From NCBI GenBank assembly GCA_026002935.1, contig BPGH01000001.1, forward strand, positions 2,157,965 to 2,221,964: a DNA stretch of 64,000 bases, written 5' to 3'. This stretch comes from Acidimicrobiia bacterium (GTDB lineage: Bacteria > Actinomycetota > Acidimicrobiia > IMCC26256 > PALSA-610). Shown in pieces: positions 17,725 to 27,375 of the stretch; the stretch's first letter is position 1, and every line of letters begins with the position of its first letter. The notes under the pieces were generated by a model. That model made no database searches. It had not been told where the DNA came from and saw nothing but the letters and a program-made list of their open reading frames with translations. A program made the position numbers and the translations under genes.

Positions 17725-18321
17725 GTGAGCACGACGAGCGCCGGACCCGTCCGCGTGGTCCTCGCGGAGGACGAGGCGATCATCCGCCTCGACGTGAAGG
17801 AGATCCTCGAGGAGGAGGGCTACGAGGTCGTCGGGGAGACCGGGCGCGGCGACCAGGCGGTGGAGCTGGTCCGGGAGCTGAAGCCCGACCTCGCGATCCT
17901 CGACATCAAGATGCCGGGGATGGACGGCCTGACCGCGGCGCGCACGATCGCCGGCGAGCGCCTCTGCGCGGTGCTGATCCTCACCGCCTTCTCCCAGCAC
18001 GACCTCGTGGAGCAGGCGCGCGAGGCGGGCGCGCTGGCCTACCTCGTGAAGCCGTTCCAGAAGAGCGACCTGCTCCCGGCGATCGAGATGGCGCGCGGCC
18101 GCTTCGAGCAGATCGTCGCGCTGGAGCGGGAGAACGCGGATCTCGCGCAGCGGCTCGAGGCCCGCAAGCTGATCGACCGCGCGAAGGGCCGCCTGATGGA
18201 CGACCACGGCCTGAGCGAGGGTGCCTCCTGGCGGTTCCTCCAGAAGACGGCGATGGACACCCGGCGCAAGATCCACGAGGTCGCGCGCGACGTCGTCGAG
18301 GGCGCGCTCACCCCGCCCTGA
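17725..18321 (+). CDS. pdtaR: ANTAR-domain response regulator, PdtaR type
   Basis: About 198 residues. A receiver domain carries AEDEAIIRLD (acidic pocket), AILDIKMPGMDG (phosphorylated Asp) and LVKPFQKSDL (Lys), followed by a short coiled coil and an ANTAR RNA-binding domain (RKLIDRAKGRLMDDHGLSE). It matches mycobacterial PdtaR (Rv1626) over its full length and, as there, lies near polA. ANTAR proteins bind dual hexaloop RNA hairpins and prevent transcription termination. GTG at 17725 has GGAG upstream; a GTG at 17698 overlapping the previous gene would add nine residues. The partner kinase PdtaS is not in the window. Confidence 0.9.
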   Translation: MSTTSAGPVRVVLAEDEAIIRLDVKEILEEEGYEVVGETGRGDQAVELVRELKPDLAILDIKMPGMDGLTAARTIAGERLCAVLILTAFSQHDLVEQAREAGALAYLVKPFQKSDLLPAIEMARGRFEQIVALERENADLAQRLEARKLIDRAKGRLMDDHGLSEGASWRFLQKTAMDTRRKIHEVARDVVEGALTPP

Positions 18322-18363
18322 CCGGTCCGCCCGCGGCCCCGGGTGACGCCCGGGTGCGGCGCG

Positions 18364-18369
18364 TACGAT
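18364..18369 (+). promoter_or_regulatory. -10 element (TACGAT) of polA
   Basis: TACGAT lies nine bases before the polA ATG at 18379, with no Shine-Dalgarno between them. Confidence 0.5.
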
Positions 18370-18378
18370 GCCCGCGGG

Positions 18379-21027
18379 ATGCCGAAGCTCCTCCTCCTCG
18401 ACGGGCACTCGCTGGCCTACCGGGCGTTCTTCGCGCTGCCGACCGACCTCGCCACGCGCTCGGGCACCGTCACGAACGCCGTCTACGGCTTCACGTCGAT
18501 GCTCACCAAGGTGCTCGCGGACGAGCGGCCCGACTACGTCGCCGTCGCGTTCGACGCCCCGGGCGGCAGCACGTACCGGTACGACCTCGACCCCGAGTAC
18601 AAGGCCGGGCGCAAGGAGACCCCCGACCTGTTCGCGTCCCAGCTCCCGCTCATCCACGAGGTGCTCGACGCGCTGGAGATCGCCCAGCTCGAGGTGCCCG
18701 GCGTCGAGGCCGACGACGTGATCGCGACGCTCGCGACCCGCGCGGCCGCCCAGGGCCTCGACGTGGTGGTCGTCACGGGTGACCGCGACGCGTTCCAGCT
18801 CGTGCACGACCCGCACGTGAAGGTCCTCTACAACCGACGCGGCGTCTCCGACTACGCGCTCTACGACGAGGCCGGCATCGCGGAGCGCACCGGCGGGGTC
18901 ACGCCCGAGCAGTACCCCGACTACGCGGCGCTGCGCGGCGACACGAGCGACAACCTGCCGGGCGTCCCGGGGATCGGCGAGAAGACCGCCGCGAAGCTCG
19001 TCACGACCTACGGGAGCCTGGAAGGGATCTACGAGCACCTCGACGAGCTCCCCCCCAAGCAGCGCCAGAACCTCGCCGAGCACCGCGACCGGGTCTTCAA
19101 GAACCGGGAGATGTCGCGGCTCGACCGGGGGGTCGACTGCGGCGTCGAACCCGACCAGCTCCGCCAGGGCGCGTTCGACCGCGAGAAGGTCCGCGTGCTG
19201 TTCGACCAGCTCGAGTTCCGTACGCTGCTGCCGCGCATCCTCGACGCGGTGGGCGAGGTCGCCGAGGCGCCGGCGGCCGAGGCGCTCGACGTCGAGGTCA
19301 CGCGCGCCCGCGACGCGAAGGCCGCGGCGAAGGCGCTGCGGGACGCGCGCCGCGCCGCGCACGTGGCGCTCGAACCGCGCTGGGAGGGGGCGGCCGGCCG
19401 CAGTCGCGTGCTCGGGCTGGCGGTCGCGACGGATCACGCGGTCACCTACCTCGACGGGGACCTCCTGCGCGACGACGCGGTGCACGAGGCGCTCCGTGAC
19501 CTCGCGTCCGGCGCCGCCGACCTCGTCGCGCACCGGGCGAAGGAGCTCATGCACGGCATCGGGGTCGACGTCGTCGCGCCCCTGCGCGACACCGCCGTGA
19601 TGGCGTACCTCCTCGACCCGGGCGAGGGGCGGTACCTGCTCGAGGACCTCGCGTTGCGCCACCTCGGGATCGAGGTCCGCTCGCCCGACCGGGAGGAAGG
19701 GACCCTCGACCTCGACGGCGACCGCGGGCCCGACGACACGGGCCGGCGCGCCGCGGTGCTCGTGCGCCTCGCGGACACGCTCGCCGAGGCCCTCGTCTCG
19801 CGCGAGCTCGTCGACCTCTACGAACGGGTCGAGCGACCGCTCGTGCGGGTCCTCGCCCGGATGGAGGACGCCGGCGTGCGCATCGACGTCGGCTACCTCG
19901 AGTCGCTCGGCAAGGAGCTCGGGCGACCGTTGCCGGCGGCTCGAGGCGCAGATCCACGCGCACGCGGGGGAGGAGTTCAACGTCAACTCGACCCCGCAGC
20001 TCCGGCGCATCCTGTTCGACGAAGCTCGGGCTGACGCCCGTGAAGAAGACGAAGACGGGCCCGTCGACCGACGCCGACTCGCTGCAGAAGATGGCCGACG
20101 CCCACCCGATCGTCGCGGTGCTCCTCGAGTACCGCGAGGTCGAGAAGCTGCGCAGCACCTATGCCGACGCGCTCCCGCCGCTGGTGCAGGCCGACGGGCG
20201 CATCCACGCCACGTTCAACCAGCTCGCCACGACCACGGGCCGGATCTCGAGCGAGTCGCCGAACCTGCAGAACGTCCCGGTGCGGACGGCGGAGGGATGG
20301 GAGCTGCGCCGCGCGTTCGTCGCCGACGAGGGCTGCGGCCTGCTCACCGCGGACTACTCGCAGATCGAGCTGCGCGTCCTCGCACACCTGTCCGAGGATC
20401 CCGGGCTCATCGAGGCGTTCGAGGCGGGCGCCGACATCCACACCACCACCGCGGCGCGCGTGTTCGGGGTCGGCGAGGACGAGGTGCAGCCCGTTCCAGC
20501 GGCGCTTCGCGAAGGTCGTCAACTACGGCCTCGCCTACGGGATGGAGGCGTACGGCCTCGGGCAGCGCCTCGACATCCCCACCGACCAGGCCCGCGAGAT
20601 CCTCGACGCCTACTTCGCCGCCTTCCCCAACGTCGCCGGGTTCATGCGCGAGACGGTCCGCGAGGCCCGGGCGCGGGGGTACACGACGACGATCCTCGGG
20701 CGGCGCCGCCAGCTCCCCGAGCTGTCGTCCGACAACTTCCGGATCCGCCAGATGGGTGAGCGCATGGCGCAGAACGCGCCCGTGCAGGGCTCCGCGGCCG
20801 ACATCTTCAAGCTCGCGATGGTCGGGCTCGACCGGGCGCTCGACGAGGGCGGCTTCGCGAGCCGGATGATCCTCACGGTCCACGACGAGCTCGTGCTCGA
20901 GGTGCCCCTCGAGGAGCGCGAGCGCGTGGAGCCCGTGGTGCGCGACGTGATGGAGCACGCCGTCGAGCTGCGCGTGCCGCTCGTGGTCGACGTCGGCTTC
21001 GGCCCCAACTGGGCCGAGGCGAAGTAG
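18379..21027 (+). CDS. polA: DNA polymerase I (three single-base frame changes)
   Basis: About 882 residues after joining frames. The N-terminal 5'-nuclease domain (LLLDGHSLAYRAFFALP, VEADDVIATLA, DTSDNLPGVPGIGEKTA) is complete. The 3'-5' exonuclease domain is present in outline, but the Asp-x-Glu metal site is replaced (VALEPRWEG), so proofreading is probably absent, as in many actinobacterial enzymes. The polymerase domain has TTGRISSESPNLQN, LLTADYSQIELRVLAHLS, FAKVVNYGLAYGM and LTVHDELVLEVP. Frame changes occur near 19930, 20025 and 20495, each explained by one extra base in GGG, AA or CCC. Loss of this gene in a real cell is unlikely, so I read these as errors. Confidence 0.9.
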
Positions 21028-21079
21028 CGGAACCCGGGCGCGCGCAGGGCCGTTCGGCCCATTGCCCCCGGCGGACACC

Positions 21080-22597
21080 GTGCGCGACAACCGCCCGATG
21101 CCGGGCGGGGCCGCTGCCGTGTCGCGTCGCGACGACGCGAGCAGCCGTCGCGCGGCCGGAACGACCGGTCGCCGCGCGCGCCGCCGCGGCGGCCACGCTC
21201 CTCGCCGCCACCGTCGTCGCGCTCGAACGGGCCCGCGCGCCGTTCGACGCCGACGGCCTCTGGCACGTCGCGGCGGGGGAGTGGATCCTCGAGCGGGGCG
21301 CCGATCCCCCGGCGCGACCCGTTCTCGTGGACGGCGCACGGCGAACCGTGGCGCCTCAACAGCTACGGCGTTCGACCTCGGCCGCCGCGCTGGCTCCACC
21401 GTGCTCGGCGGGCGCGCCGCGGTCGCGGCGGTGATGCGTGGTCGGGCCGCGTCGCGTTCGCCGCCGCCTGCCACTGGTCGGCGCGCCGAGCCGGTGCCCG
21501 GCCCTGGGCGGCCGACGGGTGGGCGCTCGGTCGCGACCGCCGTCGCGAGCCCGTTCGTCGTCGAGCGCCCGCAGTCGGTCAGCTTCGTGTGCTTCGCGGT
21601 CGCGGTCGGTGCGGCCGAAGGACGCCCTCGCCGGTCTCGGCGCTGGCTCGTCGCGCGCTCGGGCGCTCCTCGTGGCCGCCTGGTCGAACCTCCACCTGAC
21701 GCTTCACTCGCCGGGGTCGCTCGTGGTCGCGCTCGTCGCGGCGGGGTCGCGGTCCTCGAGCGCCGCCGCGTGCGCCCGCCCGGCCGCGGTCGCGGGGGTC
21801 GCCGCGCTCGCCGGGCTGCGCGAACCCCTACGGGTTCGGCGCCTACACGGCCTCGCTCGACGGTGCGCGTCGGATTCGAAGGCGGCGGGGATCCTCGAGT
21901 GGCAGCCCGATCGACCCGTCGAGCTCCCTGCAGCTCGCGGTCGCTCGTCGCGGCGGGCGCCTCGCGCTGCTCGCGCTCGTCCCGCACGGGCCGCTGGTCC
22001 GCCGCCCGAGCGTCGTGCTCGCCGCTCGCCGTCGTCGGCGCGATGGCGCTCGACGCCCGCCGCAACCTCCCGCTTCTGCGTGGTGCTGCTCGTCCCCGGA
22101 GCTCGCGCTCGCGCGTGCCGCCCGCGGCGCGCCCGCGGGCGCGTCCCGCCCGCGTCGCGTCACGTCGTGGACCCGCGCGTCGTGGGGCTCCTCGCCGGCC
22201 TGGCCGTGCTGGCCGCCGTGCAGGCGGCGCGCTGCGCGACCTCCGGCCGGTCACCTCGGCGCTCGGCGCCGGTCCGGTCGGCGGCGGCGGTCCCTGCCGG
22301 GTGCCGCGTCCTCAACGGCTACGTCGAGGGCGGGTGGATCGTCTACGCGCGCGGCCCCGGGGTGCTCGTGTCGATGGACCCGCGCAACGACCTGTACGGC
22401 GCCGCGCTCGGATCCGCGAGCAGAGCGGCGGTCCTCGCACGCCGCGCGGCGCCTGGCGCCGAGTGGCTCGACCGCCACGGCGTCGGACTGCGTCGCTCGC
22501 CCGTACCGACGCCCCCCTCGTCGGCGCGCTGCGCGCCGCCGGGCTGGCCGGTCGGCGGCGCGCGACGCGCGGCACGTCGCTGCTCGTCCGGCCGTAG
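21080..22597 (+). pseudogene. Polytopic membrane protein, badly frameshifted; probable glycosyltransferase-like family
   Basis: Fragments in all three frames join into one membrane protein. The start contains FDADGLWHVAAGEWILERG and then RRDPFSW-like and GEPWRLNSY segments: the D-x-WHL-TG, IP-x-DPFS and G-x-PW pattern of a common large family of bacterial membrane proteins related to GT-C transferases. Several Leu/Ala/Val-rich helices follow, and a soluble end with GYVEGGWIVYARGPGVLVSMD is readable near 22320. I count at least six frame breaks, so exact ends are uncertain; the last frame stops at 22597. Whether it is a true pseudogene or an uncorrected read region cannot be decided here; neighbouring error density favours the second. 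Confidence 0.5.
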
Positions 22598-22603
22598 CCT
22601 CCC

Positions 22604-23393
22604 GTGGCGTGGAGATCGGTCGACCGCCACGCGCGGGTTGGTTCGACGACATCGCCGTCGTTCCTCGGGCCGGCGTACTGGGCGCCCGGCACGGGGCGCG
22701 TCCAGGCCTTCACCACCGGCACCGAGCCCAGGAGGTCGACGTTCCTCGCTCGACGAGTCCTGTCGCCGCCGCCCGGCGCGCGCGTCCTCGACGCCGGCTG
22801 CGGGCCGGGCCGCCACGCGCTCGAGCTCGCGCGCCGCGGGTTCCACGTCGTCGGCGTCGATCACTCACCCGACTTCGTCGCGCTGGCGCGCGAGCACGCC
22901 GAGTCGTAGGGGCTCGCCGACCGCGCGACGTTCGAGGTGGCGGACGTGCGCGAGCTCACGTTCGACGCCGAGTTCGACGCGGTGGTGTGCCTGTGCCAAG
23001 GGCGGGTTCGGCCTGCTCGGCGGGCGGGACGACGAGGGCCGCGTCCTCGCGCGGTTCGCCGCGGCGCTCCGGCCCGGCGGGCGCCTGGCCGTCAGCGCGT
23101 TCAACGCCTACTTCGCGGTCCGCGACCTCGGACCGGGCGAACGACTTCGACGCGCGCACCGGTGTGCTCCACGAGCGCACGACCCTGCGAACGCGGCGGG
23201 GGACGAGCGCGAGTTCGACCTGTGGACGACGTGCTTCACGCCCCGCGAGCTCGCGCTGCTCGGCCCGCGACGCGGGCCTCGAGGTCGAGGCGATCCACGG
23301 CGTGCACCCCGGCCGGCTACGCACGGCGGCCACCGTCGGTCGACCGCTCGGAGCACCTGCTCGTCGCCCGCCGGCCGCGCCGACCCCCGCTGA
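22604..23393 (+). pseudogene. SAM-dependent methyltransferase, frameshifted
   Basis: Joined frames give a class I methyltransferase: WFDDIA near the start, YWAPGTGRVQAFT, motif I VLDAGCGPGRHALELA, VVGVDHSPDFVALA, then CLCQGGFGLLGG, ALRPGGRLAVSAFNAY and FTPRELALL. The pattern with an aromatic N-terminus and GGFGLL after motif II resembles small-molecule methyltransferases such as TylM1/DesVI-like or cyclopropane-type relatives. A premature TAG at 22907-22909 and at least four frame breaks (near 22640, 22910, 23000, 23140 and 23270) interrupt it. It directly follows the broken membrane-protein gene. Substrate unknown. Confidence 0.5.
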
Positions 23394-23406
23394 GCGGCGT
23401 CGGGCT

Positions 23407-23436
23407 TTCCGACGTCCCGTACGGCGCCTGTACCCT
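23407..23436 (+). promoter_or_regulatory. Probable promoter of rpsA (TTCCGA, 18 bp, TACCCT)
   Basis: TTCCGA at 23407-23412 and TACCCT at 23431-23436 are separated by 18 bases. Transcription from here would give a leader of roughly 120 bases before the rpsA start, unlike the leaderless genes around it. Confidence 0.4.
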
Positions 23437-23491
23437 TGTGGGGCGCCGCTCCGCCGGGGCGGCCGTTCGGCGCGCGCCGTGTGACGAGGTC

Positions 23492-23513
23492 ATCCCGCCG
23501 ACGCCGGCGGGAT
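23492..23513 (+). promoter_or_regulatory. Hairpin in the rpsA 5' leader
   Basis: ATCCCGCCG (23492-23500) and CGGCGGGAT (23505-23513) form a perfect nine-pair stem around the four-base loop ACGC. It is not followed by a T-run, so it does not look like a simple terminator of the upstream gene. Autogenous control of S1 through its leader is known in other bacteria, so a regulatory role is possible; a terminator is the alternative. Confidence 0.35.
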
Positions 23514-23564
23514 CCCCGCGCACCGGCCGTCACCCGTCCCACCCACCGATCCAGGAACGAAGTA

Positions 23565-25022
23565 TTGGACCAGCAGACGGACACCGACCGCTCCCGACCT
23601 CGGCCCCGTCGTCGCCGAGGGCGAGACGCCGGGCGCACCGACCGACGCGTCGGGCGACGAGCCGGCGGTCACGGAGACCCAGATCGTCGCGGACGACCTC
23701 GGCGACATGTCCTTCGAGGACGCGATCGACCAGACGATCGTCGAGTTCGACGAGGGCAGCCTCGTCACCGGGAAGGTCGTCAAGATCGACTCGGACGAGG
23801 TGCTGCTCGACATCGGCTACAAGTCCGAGGGCGTCATCCCCAGCAAGGAGCTCTCGATCCGCAACGACGTCGACCCGCACGAGGTCGTCGAGCTCGGCGA
23901 GGAGCTCGAGGCGCTCGTCCTCCAGAAGGAGGACAAGGACGGCCGCCTGATCCTCTCGAAGAAGCGGGCCCAGTACGAGCGCGCGTGGGGCACGATCGAG
24001 GCGCTCAAGGAGGCCGACGGCGTCGTCTCCGGTCCGGTCATCGAGGTGGTCAAGGGCGGACTCATCCTCGACATCGGCCTGCGGGGCTTCCTGCCCGCGT
24101 CGCTCGTCGACCTGCGCCGCGTGCGGGACCTGCAGCCGTACGTCGGCAAGGTGCTCGAGGCGAAGATCATCGAGCTCGACAAGAACCGCAACAACGTCGT
24201 GCTCTCCCGGCGCGCCTACCTCGAGGAGACCCAGCGCGAGCAGCGCGACGAGTTCCTCGCCAACCTGAAGCCCGGCGAGATCCGCAAGGGCGTCGTGTCG
24301 TCGGTCGTCAACTTCGGCGCGTTCGTCGACCTCGGCGGCATGGACGGCCTCGTCCACGTGTCGGAGCTGTCGTGGAAGCACGTCGACCACCCGTCGTCGG
24401 TCGTGCAGGTCGGCGACGAGGTCACCGTGCAGGTGCTCGACGTGGACCTGTCGCGCGAGCGCATCTCGCTGTCGCTCAAGGCCACCCAGCAGGACCCGTG
24501 GCAGGAGTTCGCCAGCAGCCACCAGGTCGGCGAGCTCGTCTACGGCCGGGTCACCAAGCTCGTGCCGTTCGGCGCGTTCGTGCAGGTCGGCGAGGGCATC
24601 GAGGGGCTCGTGCACATCTCGGAGATGGCGGGCCACCACGTCGAGGCCCCCGAGCAGGTCGTCACCCCCGGCGAGGAGCTCTGGGTGAAGATCATCGACA
24701 TCGACCTCGACCGGCGCCGGATCTCGCTGTCGATCAAGCAGGCCGCCGAGGGCGGCGAGGTCGCCGCCGAGTACCGCGAGTACTACGGCGAGCACGCCTA
24801 CGACGAGCACGGCAACTACATCGGCCCCGACTACCAGGCCCAGGCCGCCGAGGCCGAGCGGCCCGCGGCCGACGCCCGCGGGCGCGGCGAGCCCGGCGAG
24901 GCCGAGGCCACCACCGAGCTGAGCGCCGCCCGGCGCCGCGCCGGCTCGCCGCGCCACGCCCGCGCGGGCGGCCGCCGGCCGGCTCGCGCTCGCGTCCCCG
25001 GGGCACCGAGCGACGTGCGTGA
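23565..25022 (+). CDS. rpsA: Ribosomal protein S1 (frame changes near both ends)
   Basis: About 485 residues with four S1 RNA-binding domains, the actinobacterial arrangement: SLVTGKVVKIDSDEVLLDIG, GVVSGPVIEVVKGGLILDIG, RKGVVSSVVNFGAFVDLGG and LVYGRVTKLVPFGAFVQVG mark their first strands. It binds mRNA at the small subunit. The likely start is TTG at 23565 with AGGA eight bases upstream; the frame then changes near 23595 (one extra C), joining the main frame that contains ATG at 23707. Near the end the written frame misses its stop and runs into cpaB. A one-base correction gives RGTERRA and TGA at 25020-25022, which I take as the real end. Confidence 0.88.
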   Translation: MDQQTDTDRSRPRPRRRRGRDAGRTDRRVGRRAGGHGDPDRRGRPRRHVLRGRDRPDDRRVRRGQPRHREGRQDRLGRGAARHRLQVRGRHPQQGALDPQRRRPARGRRARRGARGARPPEGGQGRPPDPLEEAGPVRARVGHDRGAQGGRRRRLRSGHRGGQGRTHPRHRPAGLPARVARRPAPRAGPAAVRRQGARGEDHRARQEPQQRRALPARLPRGDPARAARRVPRQPEARRDPQGRRVVGRQLRRVRRPRRHGRPRPRVGAVVEARRPPVVGRAGRRRGHRAGARRGPVARAHLAVAQGHPAGPVAGVRQQPPGRRARLRPGHQARAVRRVRAGRRGHRGARAHLGDGGPPRRGPRAGRHPRRGALGEDHRHRPRPAPDLAVDQAGRRGRRGRRRVPRVLRRARLRRARQLHRPRLPGPGRRGRAARGRRPRARRARRGRGHHRAERRPAPRRLAAPRPRGRPPAGSRSRPRGTERRA

Positions 25023-25055
25023 CCACCGTCGCGCGCTTCGGGCCGAAATTCCGAC

Positions 25056-25084
25056 TTGTTGCACACGCTTCGTGGTTGTACCTT
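25056..25084 (+). promoter_or_regulatory. Promoter of the tad/flp pilus operon (TTGTTG, 17 bp, TACCTT)
   Basis: TTGTTG at 25056-25061 and TACCTT at 25079-25084 are separated by exactly 17 bases in an unusually AT-rich patch between rpsA and cpaB. This is a good match to a housekeeping sigma-factor promoter. The transcript would have a leader of about 100 bases before the cpaB GTG at 25192. Confidence 0.55.
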
Positions 25085-25191
25085 GCGGTCCGATCTGGAC
25101 GGAACGTCCGGTTCCGCGGCCGGTGTCCGCGGCCGGCACTGCCCGGCCGCCCGGGCCGGCCCGGGCATCCCCGGTGGGGCGAGGGGGAAGC

Positions 25192-26130
25192 GTGCGCAAC
25201 TGGCGCGTGGTCACCGCGGTCGCCGCGGTCGTGCTCGCGGCGGTCGCCGGCGTGCTCGTGTGGCAGTACACCGACGAGGCCGACGAGCGCGCCGAGGCGG
25301 ACCAGGAGCTCGTCGAGGTCTACGTCGCCGCCGAGCCGGTGCCCCGCGGGCGTCTCGGGTGCCGACGCCATCGCACGCGAGCTGCTCGTCGTCGAGGAGA
25401 TGCGCCGGGCGGACTTCGCACCGGTTGCGCAACCCGGTGGTGCCCGGCGGCGAGGCCGCGGTCCGCGACCTGATCGCGGCGGCGACGATCCCCGAGGGCG
25501 TCCCGGCGGTCGCCGACCTGTTCGTGCGGCGGGGCCAGCTCCAGGGCACGGCCCTCGAGATCGAGGAGGGGATGCAGGCGATCAGCCTGAGCCTCGACCA
25601 GGCCCGGGCGTGGCCGGGTTCGTCGTGCCGGGCGACTCGGTCAACGTGATCCTCTCGCTCGAGGTCGCGGCCACGCGCACCGCGCCCGGCGCCGCGGTGC
25701 GCACGGGATCCGGGGTGCGCACCACGGCCTTCCTCGTGCCCGGGGCGAAGGTCCTCGCCGTCGACCGGGTGACCACCGCGGGGGCGGCCGGCGGGACCGC
25801 CACCACCGACACGAACGGCGACGGGGTGGTCGACGGCGACGACGCCGCGACCCGACCCCGGCCAACGCCGGGCTCGTCACGCTCGCGGTCACGCCCCGCC
25901 AGGCCGAGCAGATCGCGGCGGCGATGACGCACCACGGCGGCGGCGTCTACCTGTCGCTGAACCCGGCGGGCTTCGACCTCGCCGACTTCCAGAACCCGAC
26001 GGAGATCGTCGAGGCGATCAACCTGTTCGACCAGCCGCTGTCGCTCGTCGACGAGGTGCTGCCGCAGCTCGCGCGCGCAGCCGTGAGGCCGGGAGGCGCA
26101 GCCGTGCACCGTGCGGACCGGAGACGATGA
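25192..26130 (+). CDS. cpaB: Flp pilus assembly protein CpaB, SAF domain (several frame changes)
   Basis: Starts VRNWRVVTAVAAVVLAAVAGVLVW, a single N-terminal membrane anchor. The joined frames give EVYVAAEPVPRG(V)SGADAI, typical of the SAF domain, then GFVVPGDSVNVILSLE and LAVTPRQAEQIAAAMTHHGGGVYLSLNP of the RcpC/CpaB C-terminal domain. CpaB helps gate or anchor the Tad pilus channel in the envelope. GTG at 25192 follows GAGGGGGAAGC. Frames change near 25345, 25425, 25610 and 25858. The stop TGA at 26128-26130 overlaps the cpaE ATG as ATGA. Confidence 0.75.
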
Positions 26131-27357
26131 CGGGCGCCGGCGCGCACGCGCGCGCCCCGCTACCGGGTCGTGGCCGTCGAGCCCGACGAGCGGGTCCGCA
26201 CCCGCATGACGATCGAGCTGGCCGGCATCTCGCCCGCGCCGCTCGCGAGCGTCGACGAGGTCGCCCACCAGCTCACCGTCGGGGAGCCGGTGGTCGTCCT
26301 GGTCGGCCCCGGCTTCGCGAGCGACACCGGGCTCGCCCTCACGGCCCGCCTGAGCCGGGCGTTCCCGACCGCGGGCGTGGTCCTCGTCGCCGACGCGCTG
26401 TCGCTGCCGCTCCTCCAGCAGGCGTTGCGCGCCGGGGTGCGGGACGTCGTGACGATCGACTCCGGCGAGACGAGATCCGCCAGGCGATCGAGCGGGTGGG
26501 CGAGCAGGTGCTCGCGATCGCGAACCGCACCGCGCCGGTCTCCGCGACGGCGACGCCCGGCCGGGTGATCGTCTCGTTCTCCACCAAGGGCGGCGTCGGC
26601 AAGAGCGTCGTGTCCACCAACCTCGCGGCGGTCCTCGCGCTCGAGCACCCCGACCGGGTCGTGATCGTGGACGCCGACCTCCAGTTCGGCGACGTCGCGG
26701 TGCTCCTCGGCGTCCCGCCGGTGCACACGACGATCGACGCCGCCGGGGCGATCGACACCGCGGACGCGCAGCTCATGGAGGGGATCCTCGGGACGCACCA
26801 GGAGACCGGCCTGCGCGTGCTGTGCGCGCCGGTCGAGCCGTCGGGGAGCGACTCGATCCCGCCCCAGGCGATGGTCGGCGATCGTGCGCCTCCTGCGCAC
26901 GATGTTCGACTTCGTGCTGGTCGACATGCCCCCGCACTTCGACGACGTCGTGCTCGCCCTGCTCGAGGAGGCCGACGACGTGCTCCTCGTCGCGAGCATG
27001 GACATCCCGAGCATCAAGAACCTGAAGGTCGGGATCCAGACGCTCGACCTGCTGTCGGTCGCCGGCTCGAAGCTGCGGCTCGTCCTCAACCGCGCGAACG
27101 CGCGGGTGCACCTCGACGTCGCCGACGTGGAGCGGGCGCTGGGGGTCGGCGCCGACTTCCGCATCCCGTCCGACATCTCGGTCCCGCAGGCGGTCAACCG
27201 CGGCGTGCCCGTGGTCGTCGACCGGCCCCGGTCGGCGGCGGCGCTCGCGCTGCGCGAGCTCGCGTCGGCGCTCTCCGGCGGGACGCGCGACGACACGGGC
27301 GCCGTCGCCGCCGAGCCCGACCCGTCGGCGCGCCGGCGCTGGCGGCCGCCCCGCTAG
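26127..27357 (+). CDS. cpaE: Tad pilus localisation ATPase CpaE (three frame changes)
   Basis: N-terminal receiver-like domain (VVAVEPDERVRTRMTIEL ... VVLVADALSLPLLQQAL) without a clear phospho-acceptor Asp, followed by a MinD/ParA-type ATPase with the deviant Walker A FSTKGGVGKSVVSTNLA, VDADLQFGDVAVLLG and LVDMPPHFDD. CpaE positions the pilus secretion machine. ATG at 26127 overlaps the cpaB stop. Frame changes near 26155, 26465 and 26880 are each explained by one gained or lost base in a G/C context. About 409 residues when joined. Confidence 0.75.
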
Positions 27358-27375
27358 GCACTCGGGAGGACACCC

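Noticed and set aside
23707-25473. A continuous frame that joins ribosomal protein S1 to the N-terminus of CpaB
   Set aside because: The join passes through a low-complexity Arg/Pro stretch and a clear promoter at 25056-25084; one base correction gives S1 a stop at 25020-25022. The fusion is an indel artefact.
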